From contig NZ_CP097636.1 of the NCBI RefSeq assembly GCF_023573145.1, positions 1-64,000 on the forward strand: a stretch of 64,000 bases of DNA, given 5' to 3'. Shown piece by piece: positions 1 through 10,886 of this stretch. The position numbers and the translations under genes were made by a program. Numbering within the stretch: position 1 is the first letter of the stretch; every line of letters starts with the position of its first letter. This stretch comes from Aquincola tertiaricarbonis. Its GTDB lineage: Bacteria > Pseudomonadota > Gammaproteobacteria > Burkholderiales > Burkholderiaceae_C. The notes under the pieces are model-generated. The model saw nothing but the letters and a program-made list of their open reading frames with translations. It did no database searches and was not told the origin of the DNA.

Positions 1-15
1 TGCTTCGCCCGGCAT

Positions 16-96
16 TTGTCCACCACTGTGGATAACCCACGCTTCCCCGACGCGGGGACGGGTAGAATGCACCCGCTCTAAGAAGAGTTTTCCACA
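16..96. promoter_or_regulatory. DnaA boxes upstream of dnaA
   Basis: A perfect DnaA box, TGTGGATAA, lies at 27-35. A second near-consensus box in the opposite orientation, TTTTCCACA, lies at 88-96 and abuts the dnaA start codon. TTGTCCACC at 16-24 is a weaker match. Boxes this close to the start suggest dnaA autoregulation and possibly part of the origin. The window begins at base 1, so further boxes to the left cannot be seen. Confidence 0.7.
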
Positions 97-1548
97 ATGA
101 GCGCAGACCTCTGGCAGCGCGGGTGCGAGCGGTTGGCCGCCGAGCTGCCTGAACAACAATTCAACACCTGGATCCGGCCCCTGCCGCCCGCTGACGTCTC
201 CGACGATGGCGAGGATGGCGTGGTGGCCGCCGTGCGTGTGCCCAACCGGTTCAAGCTCGACTGGATCCGGTCGCAATACGCCTCCCGCATCGAAGGCGTG
301 CTGACCGACCTGGCCGGCAAGCCGGTGCGGCTGGAACTGATGCTGGCCCAGCGCGACGCCGCGCTGGTGCGGCCCACGGCCGACAGCGCCGCCACGCGCG
401 TGGCCCCGGGCGGCCTGGCCGCCGGCGCCAACGGCGCGGCGACCCAGGGTGGCGTGCCTGCCGGCGCGGCCGCCAGCGTCGGCGCACCGGCAGTGGCCAT
501 CAGCCGGCCGCCGGCACCGGCGTCTTCGGTGCACCGGCTCAACACCGCGCTCACCTTCGACACCCTGGTGCCCGGCCGCGCCAACCAGATGGCGCGCACC
601 GCCGCGCTGCACGTGGCCGGCGCGCCCGGCCACATGTACAACCCGCTGTTCATCTACGGCGGCGTGGGCCTGGGCAAGACGCACCTGATCCACGCCGTGG
701 GCAACGCGCTGCTGCGCGACCGGCCCGACGCTCGGGTGCTGTACCTGCATGCCGAGCAGTTCATCTCCGACGTGGTGAAAAACTACCAGCGCAAGACCTT
801 CGACGAGCTGAAGGCCAAGTACCACAGCCTCGATCTGCTGCTGATCGACGACGTGCAGTTCTTCGCTGGCAAGGAGCGCACGCAGGAGGAGTTCTTCAAC
901 GCCTTCGAGGCGCTGGTGGCCAAGCGCTCGCACATCATCATGACCAGCGACACCTACCCCAAGGGGCTGGTGGACATCGACGAGCGGCTGACCAGCCGCT
1001 TCGACGCCGGCCTGACGGTGGCGATCGAGCCGCCCGAGCTGGAAATGCGGGTGGCCATCCTGATCAAGAAGGCCGAGGCCGAAGCCTCGCCCATGCCCGA
1101 GGACGTGGCCTTCTTCATCGCCAAGAACGTGCGCGCCAACGTGCGCGAGCTTGAAGGCGCCCTGCGCAAGGTGCTGGCGTACTCACGCTTCAGCCACAAG
1201 GACATCAACATCGCGCTGGCGCGCGAGGCGCTGAAGGACCTGCTGTCGATCCAGAACCGGCAGGTCTCGGTCGAGAACATCCAGAAGACGGTGGCCGACT
1301 TCTACAAGATCAAGATCGCCGACATGTACAGCAAGAAGCGGCCGGCCTCGATCGCGCGGCCGCGGCAGATCGCCATGTACCTGGCCAAGGAAATGACCCA
1401 GAAGAGCCTGCCCGAGATCGGCGAGCTGTTCGGCGGGCGTGACCACACCACGGTGCTGCATGCGGTGCGCAAGATCGGCGGCGAACGCCAGAAGAACACC
1501 GAGCTGAACCAGCAGCTCCACGTGCTCGAACAGACCCTGAAGGGGTGA
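97..1548 (+). CDS. dnaA: Chromosomal replication initiator protein DnaA
   Basis: DnaA binds DnaA boxes at the origin as an ATP-dependent oligomer and melts the DNA for replisome loading. The 483-residue product has the family layout: an N-terminal interaction domain (about 1-85), an Ala/Gly/Pro-rich linker (about 90-150), an AAA+ domain with Walker A GGVGLGKT near 187-194 and Walker [10 protein letters not shown] near 248, and a C-terminal DNA-binding domain with the signature [11 protein letters not shown] near 446. The ATG at 97 begins the expected MSADLWQ-type N terminus and sits directly behind a DnaA box. dnaN and gyrB follow on the same strand, the usual origin-proximal order. Confidence 0.98.
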   Translation: MSADLWQRGCERLAAELPEQQFNTWIRPLPPADVSDDGEDGVVAAVRVPNRFKLDWIRSQYASRIEGVLTDLAGKPVRLELMLAQRDAALVRPTADSAATRVAPGGLAAGANGAATQGGVPAGAAASVGAPAVAISRPPAPASSVHRLNTALTFDTLVPGRANQMARTAALHVAGAPGHMYNPLFIYGGVGLGKTHLIHAVGNALLRDRPDARVLYLHAEQFISDVVKNYQRKTFDELKAKYHSLDLLLIDDVQFFAGKERTQEEFFNAFEALVAKRSHIIMTSDTYPKGLVDIDERLTSRFDAGLTVAIEPPELEMRVAILIKKAEAEASPMPEDVAFFIAKNVRANVRELEGALRKVLAYSRFSHKDINIALAREALKDLLSIQNRQVSVENIQKTVADFYKIKIADMYSKKRPASIARPRQIAMYLAKEMTQKSLPEIGELFGGRDHTTVLHAVRKIGGERQKNTELNQQLHVLEQTLKG

Positions 1549-1773
1549 ACAACCTGCTGTCAAGTGACAAGCCTGTGGACAACTTTTGCGCAACCGGGCA
1601 CCTATCCACAGGCCGGCGCGTTTTCCAGAAGTTGTTGTATGTCCGGCTCGACAATCCGGGTCATGCGGCCCACAGGCTTGCCCTCGCGGTAAATCGTTGA
1701 TGGATCAGGCCAAAATCGCGTTCTCCACAGCCCGGCAGCGGCTCTACTAGAACTACCAAGTTAAGAGGAAGAC
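1549..1773. other. dnaA-dnaN intergenic region, candidate oriC
   Basis: This 225-base gap carries DnaA-box-like 9-mers: TGTGGACAA at 1574-1582, CTATCCACA at 1602-1610 in the opposite orientation, and a weaker TTCTCCACA at 1721-1729. Its middle and right parts (about 1620-1770) are less GC-rich than the flanking genes. Boxes in both orientations beside an AT-richer stretch are typical of a proteobacterial origin. No obvious unwinding-element repeat was seen, so oriC is an inference. The dnaN ribosome binding site AAGAGGAA lies at its right end. Confidence 0.5.
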
Positions 1774-2952
1774 ATGATTGTCTTGAAAGCTCCGCAGGAA
1801 AAATTGTTGTCTGCCCTGCAGGCCGTCGCCGGTATCGTCGAACGCCGCCACACCTTGCCCATCCTGGCGAACGTGCTGCTGCGCAAGACCGGCCCCCAGA
1901 TCGAGTTCACGACCAGCGACCTGGAGATCCAGGTGCGCACCCAGGCCGAGCTGGGCGGCGATGCCGCCAACTTCGCCACCACGGTGGGTGCCCGCAAGCT
2001 GATCGACATCCTGCGCACACTGCCGGCGGACCAGGTGGTGTCGCTGTCGGCCACCCAGAACAAGCTGACGCTGCAAGGCGGCAAGAGCCGCTTCACGCTG
2101 CAGACGCTGCCGGCCCACGACTTCCCGCTGGTCAATGAAGCGGCCGAGTTCGGCCCCGCGTTCAGCGTGCCGCAGAAGACGCTCAAGAGCCTGATCAACC
2201 AGGTGCACTTCGCGATGGCGGTGCACGACATCCGCTACTACCTGAACGGCATCCTGTTCGTGGCCGAAGGCAAGACGCTGACGCTGGTGGCCACCGACGG
2301 CCACCGCCTGGCGCTGGCGCAGGCCACGCTCGAGACCGAGATCCCGAAGCAGGAAGTCATCCTTCCGCGCAAGACCGTGCTGGAACTGCAGCGCCTGCTG
2401 AAGGACGAAAAAGCCGACAAGCCGGCCAAGGGTGACAAGGCCGAGAAGACCGAAGACGGCGAAACCGCCGCCAGCGGCGACAATGCGCCGATCGAGATGC
2501 GTTTTGCCGGCAACCAGGCCAAGTTCAGCTTCTCGGGCATGGAGTTCGTCACCAAGCTCGTGGAAGGCAAGTTCCCCGACTACAACCGCGTGATCCCCAA
2601 GAACCACAAGAACGCCGTCGTGCTGGGTCGTGCACCGCTGCTGGCCAGCCTGCAGCGGGCCGCCATCCTCACCAGCGAGAAGTTCAAGGGCGTGCGCGTC
2701 AACATCGAGCCGGGTAGCCTGCGCATCGCCTCCAGCAACGCCGAGCAGGAAGAAGCCAAGGAAGAGCTCGAGATCGACTACGGTGGCGACACCATCGAGA
2801 TCGGCTTCAACGTCACCTACCTGATGGACGCGCTGGCCAACATGAGCCAGGACATGATCCGACTGGAGCTGCAGGACACCAATTCCAGCGTGCTGATCAC
2901 CGTGCCCGAGCAGGCCGGCTTCAAGTACGTGGTGATGCCGATGCGCATCTGA
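1774..2952 (+). CDS. dnaN: DNA polymerase III beta sliding clamp
   Basis: The beta clamp encircles DNA as a dimer and tethers polymerase III. The protein starts MIVLKAPQEKLLSALQ, with the typical RRHTLPILANVL segment near residue 25, and ends in the conserved VVMPMRI tail that forms part of the binding cleft. At 392 residues it is about 25 longer than the E. coli clamp. The excess is a charged, Lys/Asp/Glu-rich loop at about 209-236, probably surface exposed. The ATG at 1774 follows a good Shine-Dalgarno sequence. Confidence 0.98.
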   Translation: MIVLKAPQEKLLSALQAVAGIVERRHTLPILANVLLRKTGPQIEFTTSDLEIQVRTQAELGGDAANFATTVGARKLIDILRTLPADQVVSLSATQNKLTLQGGKSRFTLQTLPAHDFPLVNEAAEFGPAFSVPQKTLKSLINQVHFAMAVHDIRYYLNGILFVAEGKTLTLVATDGHRLALAQATLETEIPKQEVILPRKTVLELQRLLKDEKADKPAKGDKAEKTEDGETAASGDNAPIEMRFAGNQAKFSFSGMEFVTKLVEGKFPDYNRVIPKNHKNAVVLGRAPLLASLQRAAILTSEKFKGVRVNIEPGSLRIASSNAEQEEAKEELEIDYGGDTIEIGFNVTYLMDALANMSQDMIRLELQDTNSSVLITVPEQAGFKYVVMPMRI

Positions 2953-2975
2953 CCGGACGACCAGCGTCCAGGACC

Positions 2976-3005
2976 AAGCGGGCTGCGGCCCGCTTCAGCG
3001 TTTCT
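2976..3005 (+). terminator. Probable intrinsic terminator or attenuator after dnaN
   Basis: AAGCGGGC at 2976-2983 pairs perfectly with GCCCGCTT at 2988-2995 across a 4-base loop. A short T-rich run (about 3001-3005) follows after a 5-base gap, so termination may be partial. It sits 24 bases after the dnaN stop and 45 before gyrB. Confidence 0.55.
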
Positions 3006-3010
3006 TATGA

Positions 3011-5536
<2,526 letters not shown>

Positions 5537-5573
5537 GCGGGCGGATCAGCCTGTACCCAACCAAGGTGCATCA

Positions 5574-5660
5574 TGTCGATCTGAGTGCCTCGGATCGACA
5601 GGTGGCGTGGATATGTCGATCATGATGACGGAATTCGACACATGGACTTGACCCTGTCAA
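5574..5660. repeat. Cluster of short dyads upstream of the Fic remnant
   Basis: Three inverted repeats are packed into 87 bases. TGTCGATC at 5574-5581 pairs with GATCGACA at 5593-5600. TGTCGA at 5614-5619 pairs with TCGACA at 5635-5640. TTGAC at 5648-5652 pairs with GTCAA at 5656-5660. The first two share the TGTCGA half-site, which suggests repeated binding sites for one regulator, or remnants of mobile-element ends. No function is proven. Confidence 0.5.
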
Positions 5661-5682
5661 ATCCCATAACCGATTGCCGATG

Positions 5683-6317
5683 CTCCCGCCCGAACCGAGA
5701 TCGAGTTTCGCGCGCTGCTCAAGGCATGTACTGCGGCAATCCTGCAACCAAAGAAGCCCTGCGTTAGCGAACGGCGCTGTGCGAGGCATACCAGGCTCCC
5801 AAGACACGACCCACCACCACGCTACGCAACGGCCGTACAAGGCATGTGATCTACCCGCCGCCCGAAGGCGAGGCCCTGCTCCGCGAAAAGCTGGCCAATT
5901 GGGAGAGGTGGATGCACGAGGCAATTCACCCCTTCAGCGATGGCAACGGCCGCACGTGCCGTTTCATCAGTCTGCTCTACTTGGTTGAGCAAGGGCTACT
6001 CGATATTCCCGTGCTCTCCAGAAGCGGCGCGCTGGACGATGGACAAGATCCTGGCCATCCGGAGTCTGCTCGAGGAAACCACAGAACGGGTGCGGTGCGA
6101 GGCACCTGCCATCTATTGCCGATAGTTGGCCGAGCTGGTGTTTGTGCGTCCGTACTGCCGGATTGCGCATGTGGTGGAAGCAGGGTTGGCCAAGCGTCAG
6201 ACGGCCAGCGTGTACTTGAAGGAATTGGCGACGATCGGCATCTTGCTAGAGCACAAGATTGGCCGAGAGAAGATCTTTCTCAACCCAGCCTCCATTGATC
6301 TGCTGAAGCAGGATTGA
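5683..6317 (+). pseudogene. Degraded Fic-domain protein (AMPylase-type)
   Basis: Fic proteins transfer AMP or related groups to target proteins. Only fragments remain, spread over different frames. An N-terminal piece (LPPEP, then EIEFRALLKAC in a second frame) begins near 5683. A piece reading [20 protein letters not shown] is near 5810-5870, and the Fic core [10 protein letters not shown] lies near 5927-5956. A frameshift near 6020 leads to [16 protein letters not shown], then an in-frame TAG at 6123-6125. The C-terminal winged-helix part ([20 protein letters not shown]) ends at 6317. The segment normally between the pre-core helix and HPF is missing (MHEA runs straight into IHPF), as is the one after the core. 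The final Gly of the core is Cys (GRTC instead of GRTG). With several frameshifts, deletions and a stop, it cannot make a working enzyme. Confidence 0.85.
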
Positions 6318-6367
6318 GCGCCTTTTTGCGCGATCCATCAGAGGGTGGGGACGCCTATGATCCCTTG

Positions 6368-8179
6368 ATGGCCACCCTGATTCCCGCTCTTGGCAGTTGC
6401 GTCTCACGCATGACCTCCGGCGAACGCCGTCTGGCCGAAAGGCTGGAGCAGAAGCTGGATGAGGACTACCTGGTCTGGTACGACGTGCCGGTAGGCCCCA
6501 AGCAGTCGCACCCCGACTTCGTGGTGCTGCACCCGCGTCGCGGCATCCTGGTGCTGGAAACCAAGGACTGGAAGCTGGAGACCATCCGCAGCGCCAGCCG
6601 GCAGGCCTGGGAAATCATCCCCGATGGCCGGCTGAAGGTGGTCATCAATCCGCTGGCGCAGGCCCGGCATTGCGCCATCCAGGTGGTCAATGCCTTGGAG
6701 CGCGACCCGCAGTTGGTGCAGGCCAGTGGGCCGCACCAAGGCAAGCTGGCTTTTCCTTGGGGTTACGGTGTGGTGCTGACACGCATCACGCGCAAGCAAT
6801 TCGAATCAGCCGGGCTGGATGAAGCCATCGCGCCGCACTCGGTGATCTGTTCCGACGAAATGCCGGAGTCAGCGGAAGCCGCCGAGTTTCAGCAGCGGCT
6901 GTGGCACATGTTCGCGCATGCCTTCGGCGGAGTCATGAGCCTGCCGCAGCTGGACCGGGTGCGTTGGATCATGTTTCCCCAGGTGCGTTTGCCCACGCAG
7001 GAATCGTTGTTTGAGGGTGCCGATGCGAGCGACGAACTGCCCAGTGTCATGCGGGTCATGGACATCCAGCAGGAGCAACTGGCCCGCAGTCTGGGTGATG
7101 GCCATCGGGTGATCCATGGGGTGGCGGGGTCCGGCAAGACGATGATCCTCGGCTACCGCGCCGAATACCTGGCCAAGGCCAGCGGCGATAACGCCAAGCC
7201 CATCCTGGTGTTGTGCTTCAACGAGCCGCTGGCCAATCACCTCGATGCCACGTTCGAAGCCAAGGGGCTGGCCGACAAGGTGCATGCCCGGAACTTCCAC
7301 AAATGGTGCCGCCAGCAATTGGTGACCTTCGGTCAGCCCGTGCCGCCGCAGGGCCGCCACATGTTCGACGCGATGGTGGACAACGTGATCCGTGCGGTCG
7401 ACCGACGGCAGATTCCTTCAGGCCAATACCAGGCGGTGTTGATCGACGAGGGCCATGACTTTCGCCCGGAGTGGCTGAAGTTGCTGACACAGATGGTGGA
7501 CCCCCACACCAACAGCCTGCTGCTGCTGTATGACGATGCGCAAAGCATTTACGAACGTCGCCACAGCCGGCAGTTCAGCTTCAAAAGCGTGGGTATCCAG
7601 GCGCAGGGCCGCACCACCATCCTGAAGATCAACTACCGCAACACGCAGCAGATCCTGCAAACGGCCCATCTCATCGCTGCCGATCTGTTGACCGCTGAAG
7701 ACAAGGACGACGACGGCATTCCGCTGGTGCGCCCGATCAGCTATGGCCGTGATGGTGAGCCACCGTTGGTGGTCCGTTTGCCCGGCCTGCGTGAGGAGGC
7801 CTTCAAGATCGCCGAGCTGCTGGAAAACGCCCATCAGGAGGGTCATGCCTGGGGGGATATGGCGGTCTTGTGCCGTGATTTTGAAGGTCTGGACCTGTGC
7901 GCCGCCGCCTTGAAGGCCAAACGGCTGCCGCATCAGGTGCGCAAGCGGTCGGGCGACTACAAGCCATCCGCCGACGCCATCAGGCTCATGACGATGAGGG
8001 TCAGCAAAGGCCTGGAGTTTCCGGTCGTGGCGCTGCACGGCGTCGGCCAGATGCCGGTGGCCGGTGAAGAAGAGCAGGAAGAAGCGCGGCTGTTTTACGT
8101 GGCCGCCACGCGTGCCACGACGCGCCTGATGGTGACGGTGAGCGGCGAAGGCGCATTCGGGCAACGCCTGGGGGTGTAG
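6368..8179 (+). CDS. NERD nuclease-related domain protein with UvrD/Rep-like helicase
   Basis: The 603-residue protein fuses an N-terminal NERD domain (about 15-150; PDFVVLHPRRGILVLETKDW resembles the PD-(D/E)xK-like core) to an SF1 helicase. Walker A is GVAGSGKT near 251 and Walker B is VLIDEGHD near 356. The later helicase motifs SKGLEFPVVAL near 545 and LFYVAATRAT near 573 are present. It is probably a DNA-processing enzyme; proteins of this build occur in defence and mobile regions, but the role here is unknown. ATG 6368 is preferred; an upstream TTG at 6314 would overlap the Fic remnant. Base composition looks less GC-rich than gyrB, consistent with transfer. Confidence 0.85.
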   Translation: MATLIPALGSCVSRMTSGERRLAERLEQKLDEDYLVWYDVPVGPKQSHPDFVVLHPRRGILVLETKDWKLETIRSASRQAWEIIPDGRLKVVINPLAQARHCAIQVVNALERDPQLVQASGPHQGKLAFPWGYGVVLTRITRKQFESAGLDEAIAPHSVICSDEMPESAEAAEFQQRLWHMFAHAFGGVMSLPQLDRVRWIMFPQVRLPTQESLFEGADASDELPSVMRVMDIQQEQLARSLGDGHRVIHGVAGSGKTMILGYRAEYLAKASGDNAKPILVLCFNEPLANHLDATFEAKGLADKVHARNFHKWCRQQLVTFGQPVPPQGRHMFDAMVDNVIRAVDRRQIPSGQYQAVLIDEGHDFRPEWLKLLTQMVDPHTNSLLLLYDDAQSIYERRHSRQFSFKSVGIQAQGRTTILKINYRNTQQILQTAHLIAADLLTAEDKDDDGIPLVRPISYGRDGEPPLVVRLPGLREEAFKIAELLENAHQEGHAWGDMAVLCRDFEGLDLCAAALKAKRLPHQVRKRSGDYKPSADAIRLMTMRVSKGLEFPVVALHGVGQMPVAGEEEQEEARLFYVAATRATTRLMVTVSGEGAFGQRLGV

Positions 8180-8202
8180 TGCCACCCTGGGACAATCCCC
8201 CC

Positions 8203-8835
8203 ATGTCCTATTCCGTCAAAGAAATCTTCTACACCCTCCAGGGCGAAGGCCTGCGGGCGGGCCGCCCGGCGGTGTTCTGCCGGTTCGCGGGCTGCAACCT
8301 GTGGACGGGGCGTGAGCAGGACCGGGCTTCGGCGGTGTGCCGGTTCTGCGATACCGACTTCGTGGGTACCGATGGCACGCTGGGCGGCAAGTTCGCGCAG
8401 GCCGATGCGTTGGCGGCGCTGATCGCCGCGCAGTGGCCGGCCGGGCATGGGCACCGCTACGTGGTGCTGACCGGCGGTGAGCCGCTGCTGCAGGTGGACG
8501 CGGCGCTGATCGACGCGCTGCATGCCCAGGGCTTCGAGATCGCCGTGGAAACCAACGGCAGCTTGCCGGCGCCGGCCGGCATCGACTGGATCTGCGTCAG
8601 CCCCAAGGCGGGGGCCGAGTGGGTGCAGCGCACCGGCCATGAACTCAAGCTGGTGTACCCGCAGCCGACGTTGATGCCTGACCAGGTCGACGCACCCGGC
8701 TTCGAGCACCTGCTGCTGCAGCCGATGGACGGACCGCACCGCCAGGCACACACGCAGGCCGCCATCGCCCATTGCCAGGCCGACCCGCGCTGGCGGCTCT
8801 CGCTGCAGACCCACAAGATCCTGGACATCCGTTGA
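8203..8835 (+). CDS. queE: 7-carboxy-7-deazaguanine synthase (radical SAM)
   Basis: QueE converts 6-carboxytetrahydropterin to 7-carboxy-7-deazaguanine in the queuosine/deazapurine pathway. The 210-residue protein begins SYSVKEIFYTLQGEG, the family hallmark. It carries the cluster-binding cysteines as C-x14-C-x2-C (GCNLWTGREQDRASAVCRFC), the spacing known from the Burkholderia enzyme rather than CxxxCxxC. TGGEPLLQ is the SAM-binding GGE motif. Its stop overlaps the queD start by one base (TGATG), indicating coupled translation. Confidence 0.95.
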   Translation: MSYSVKEIFYTLQGEGLRAGRPAVFCRFAGCNLWTGREQDRASAVCRFCDTDFVGTDGTLGGKFAQADALAALIAAQWPAGHGHRYVVLTGGEPLLQVDAALIDALHAQGFEIAVETNGSLPAPAGIDWICVSPKAGAEWVQRTGHELKLVYPQPTLMPDQVDAPGFEHLLLQPMDGPHRQAHTQAAIAHCQADPRWRLSLQTHKILDIR

Positions 8836-9215
8836 TGACGAGCGCTCCCGCCGCGCGCTGCGAGCTTTCGCAGCGCTTTTACTTCGAGGCCGCCCACACC
8901 TTGCGCCGCCAGGTGGAGGCCGAAGGTAGCCGCCGCATCCATGGCCACACCTACGAAGCCGAGGTCACGGTGGCCGGTGTGCCCGATGCCACCACCGGCA
9001 TGGTGATGGACCTGGGGCTGCTGCGCGCCGAGATCGCCCGCGTGCGGGCGCAACTGGACCATCACTTCCTGGACGACGTGCCCGGCCTGGGCCCCGCCAC
9101 GCTGGAAAACCTGTGCGCCTACCTGCGCCGCGAGCTGGCGCCGGCGGTGCCCGGCCTGTGCGCGGTGACGGTGCAGCGCCAGGCCAGTGGCGACCGCTGC
9201 GTGATGCGCTGGTAG
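8835..9215 (+). CDS. queD: QueD-like 6-carboxytetrahydropterin synthase homologue
   Basis: QueD makes 6-carboxytetrahydropterin from dihydroneopterin triphosphate. The 126-residue protein has the fold signatures FEAAH, HGHTYEAEV and LDHHFLDD, with zinc-binding histidines at AAH and HGH. The catalytic Cys that usually lies four residues before HGH is replaced by Ser (EGSRRIHGH). The C-terminal substrate-binding Glu of the VKET-type motif reads VQRQ. It may be a lineage variant using other residues, or it may catalyse a related reaction. Start coupling to queE argues for the same pathway. Confidence 0.85.
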   Translation: MTSAPAARCELSQRFYFEAAHTLRRQVEAEGSRRIHGHTYEAEVTVAGVPDATTGMVMDLGLLRAEIARVRAQLDHHFLDDVPGLGPATLENLCAYLRRELAPAVPGLCAVTVQRQASGDRCVMRW

Positions 9216-9307
9216 GCGGCCGACCCGCTGCCGACAGGTGGGCGACAGCTGGGGCGGGAACGTTCGTTGCCGCACCGTCTCCAATTGCCAAGCACAGGAG
9301 AAGTTGC

Positions 9308-9853
9308 ATGTTCCCCCGCCCGGCCCCTGCCGTTCCGCATCGCCGTTCGCCCTGGTGGCGATGGGCGGCCATGCTGCCTGCCGTCGTGCTGGCTGCGGCC
9401 TGCGCCACGGGGTACGCGCCCAGCGCGCTCAAGCCGGGCGACTCGATCCAGACGGCGGTTCAGCAGATGGGCCAGCCCACCGGGGAGTTTCCGCAGGCCG
9501 GCGGTGGCCGCCGGCTGGAGTACGCCCGCGGGCCGTACGGCAAGCACACCTACATGCTGGACTTCGATGCGCAGGGCCGGCTCATCGGCAGCCAGCAGGT
9601 GCTGACCGAAACCAGCTTTGCCCGGGTGCAGGCCGGCATGACGGTGGACCAGCTGCGCCAGACCCTGGGCCGCCCGGCGCGGGTGTGGGGCGTGCGCTAC
9701 CACGACCAGACGGTGTGGAGCTACCGCTACGACACGCCCTTCTGCCAGCTGTTCCACGTGGGCATCACGCCCGCCGGTGTGGTGGAAGACACCAGCTTCG
9801 GCCCCGACCCGGCCTGCGACGTGGACGAACGGCGCTTTCCGCTGATGCGTTGA
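9308..9853 (+). CDS. Putative BamE/SmpA-like lipoprotein
   Basis: This 181-residue protein has an Arg-rich N terminus, a hydrophobic segment and a lipobox-like end (VVLAAACATG), so it is probably a lipoprotein. The mature part holds two stretches like the SmpA/OmlA (BamE) fold: one around LKPGDSIQTAVQQMGQPTG and one around VQAGMTVDQLRQTLGRPARVW. It may help outer-membrane assembly, but it differs from canonical BamE and the family call is tentative. ATG 9308 follows an AGGAGAAG ribosome binding site. It converges with the next gene on the minus strand. Confidence 0.75.
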   Translation: MFPRPAPAVPHRRSPWWRWAAMLPAVVLAAACATGYAPSALKPGDSIQTAVQQMGQPTGEFPQAGGGRRLEYARGPYGKHTYMLDFDAQGRLIGSQQVLTETSFARVQAGMTVDQLRQTLGRPARVWGVRYHDQTVWSYRYDTPFCQLFHVGITPAGVVEDTSFGPDPACDVDERRFPLMR

Positions 9854-9872
9854 GCTTCGGAGATTCGTCTCT

Positions 9873-10886
9873 TCAGCTGTCCATCTTGATCTTGGCGTAG
9901 TCCACCACCGACTGCCACTGCTTGCGCTCACGCGCCAGCCGTTGGCCGAAGGCCGACGCGTCCTGGAACTGCGGCTCGATGCCCTGCTTGCGCAAGGCTT
10001 CAGCCACATCGGCCTGGGCGATGGCCTTGGCGCTGTCAGCTTCCAGGCGCCGCAGCGTGGCTGTGGGCGTGCCCTTGGGTGCCATCAGGCCGAACCAGGC
10101 GGTCACGTCGAAGTCGGGCACACCGGCTTCCTGCAGGGTGGGCACGTCGGGCAGTACCGAAGAGCGCCGTGCCGACGTGACGGCCAGCGCACGCACCCGG
10201 CCCGACTGGATGTGGGCCAGCGCGGGCGGCAGGTTGTCGAACATCAGCTGCACATCGCCGCTGATCAGCGCCGTCATGGCCGGGCCGCTGCCGCGGTAGG
10301 GCACATGCAGCGCAAAGGTCTTGGTCTTGAACTTCAGCAGTTCCATCGACAGGTGCAGCGATGTGCCGTTGCCGTTGCTCGCGTAGCTGTAGGCGCCGGG
10401 CTTGGCCTTGAGCTGGTCCAGCAGGTCCTTGACCGTGCGGGCCGGCGACGAGGCCGGCACCAGCAGCACGTTGGGCAGGCTGCCCAGCGAGGCCACCGGC
10501 ACGAGGTCGTCCGGGGCGTAGGCCAGCTTGTCGTAGATGGCGGGGCTGATGGTCAGCGCGGGCGATGCGAGCAGCAGAGTCTGGCCATCGGCCGCCGCCT
10601 TGGCCACGGCCGCGGCGCCGATGTTGCCGCCGCTACCGGGCTTGTTCTCCACCACCAGCGGCTGACCCAGCGACTGGCCCAGGCTGGGTGCCACGATGCG
10701 GGCCACAGAATCGAGCAGGCCGCCCGGCGGAAACGGCACCAGCAGGGTGACGGGACCACGGGGGTAGGCCACCTGGGCCTGCAACGCCATCGGCAACCCG
10801 GCCGCGGCGCAACCTGCGGCGGCCGACTTGAGCCATTGACGACGGTCCAGGCCGGACGACGAGAGGGGGTGATGGAAAGACTTCAT
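9873..10886 (-). CDS. Bug-family tripartite tricarboxylate transporter substrate-binding protein
   Basis: A periplasmic binding protein of the Bug/TctC family, which captures carboxylates or other small organic compounds. It has 337 residues, with an N-terminal RRQWLKSAAAG stretch resembling a Tat signal, followed by YPRGPVTLLVPFPPGG, the family N-terminal signature. No TctA/TctB membrane genes are nearby, which is common for these expanded families. Its ATG overlaps the stop of the IclR gene (ATGA), so the two form one unit and the regulator probably controls uptake of its own ligand. Confidence 0.9.
   Translation of the reverse strand: MKSFHHPLSSSGLDRRQWLKSAAAGCAAAGLPMALQAQVAYPRGPVTLLVPFPPGGLLDSVARIVAPSLGQSLGQPLVVENKPGSGGNIGAAAVAKAAADGQTLLLASPALTISPAIYDKLAYAPDDLVPVASLGSLPNVLLVPASSPARTVKDLLDQLKAKPGAYSYASNGNGTSLHLSMELLKFKTKTFALHVPYRGSGPAMTALISGDVQLMFDNLPPALAHIQSGRVRALAVTSARRSSVLPDVPTLQEAGVPDFDVTAWFGLMAPKGTPTATLRRLEADSAKAIAQADVAEALRKQGIEPQFQDASAFGQRLARERKQWQSVVDYAKIKMDS

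Noticed and set aside
1..96. rpmH, expected upstream of dnaA in many proteobacteria.
   Set aside because: Only 96 bases precede dnaA and no rpmH sequence is seen in them.
5846..6298. A 150-codon frame within the Fic remnant considered as an intact small Fic protein.
   Set aside because: It holds only the core motif, lacks the pre-core helices, and leaves the Fic frame near 6020; the C-terminal domain continues in another frame after a stop codon.
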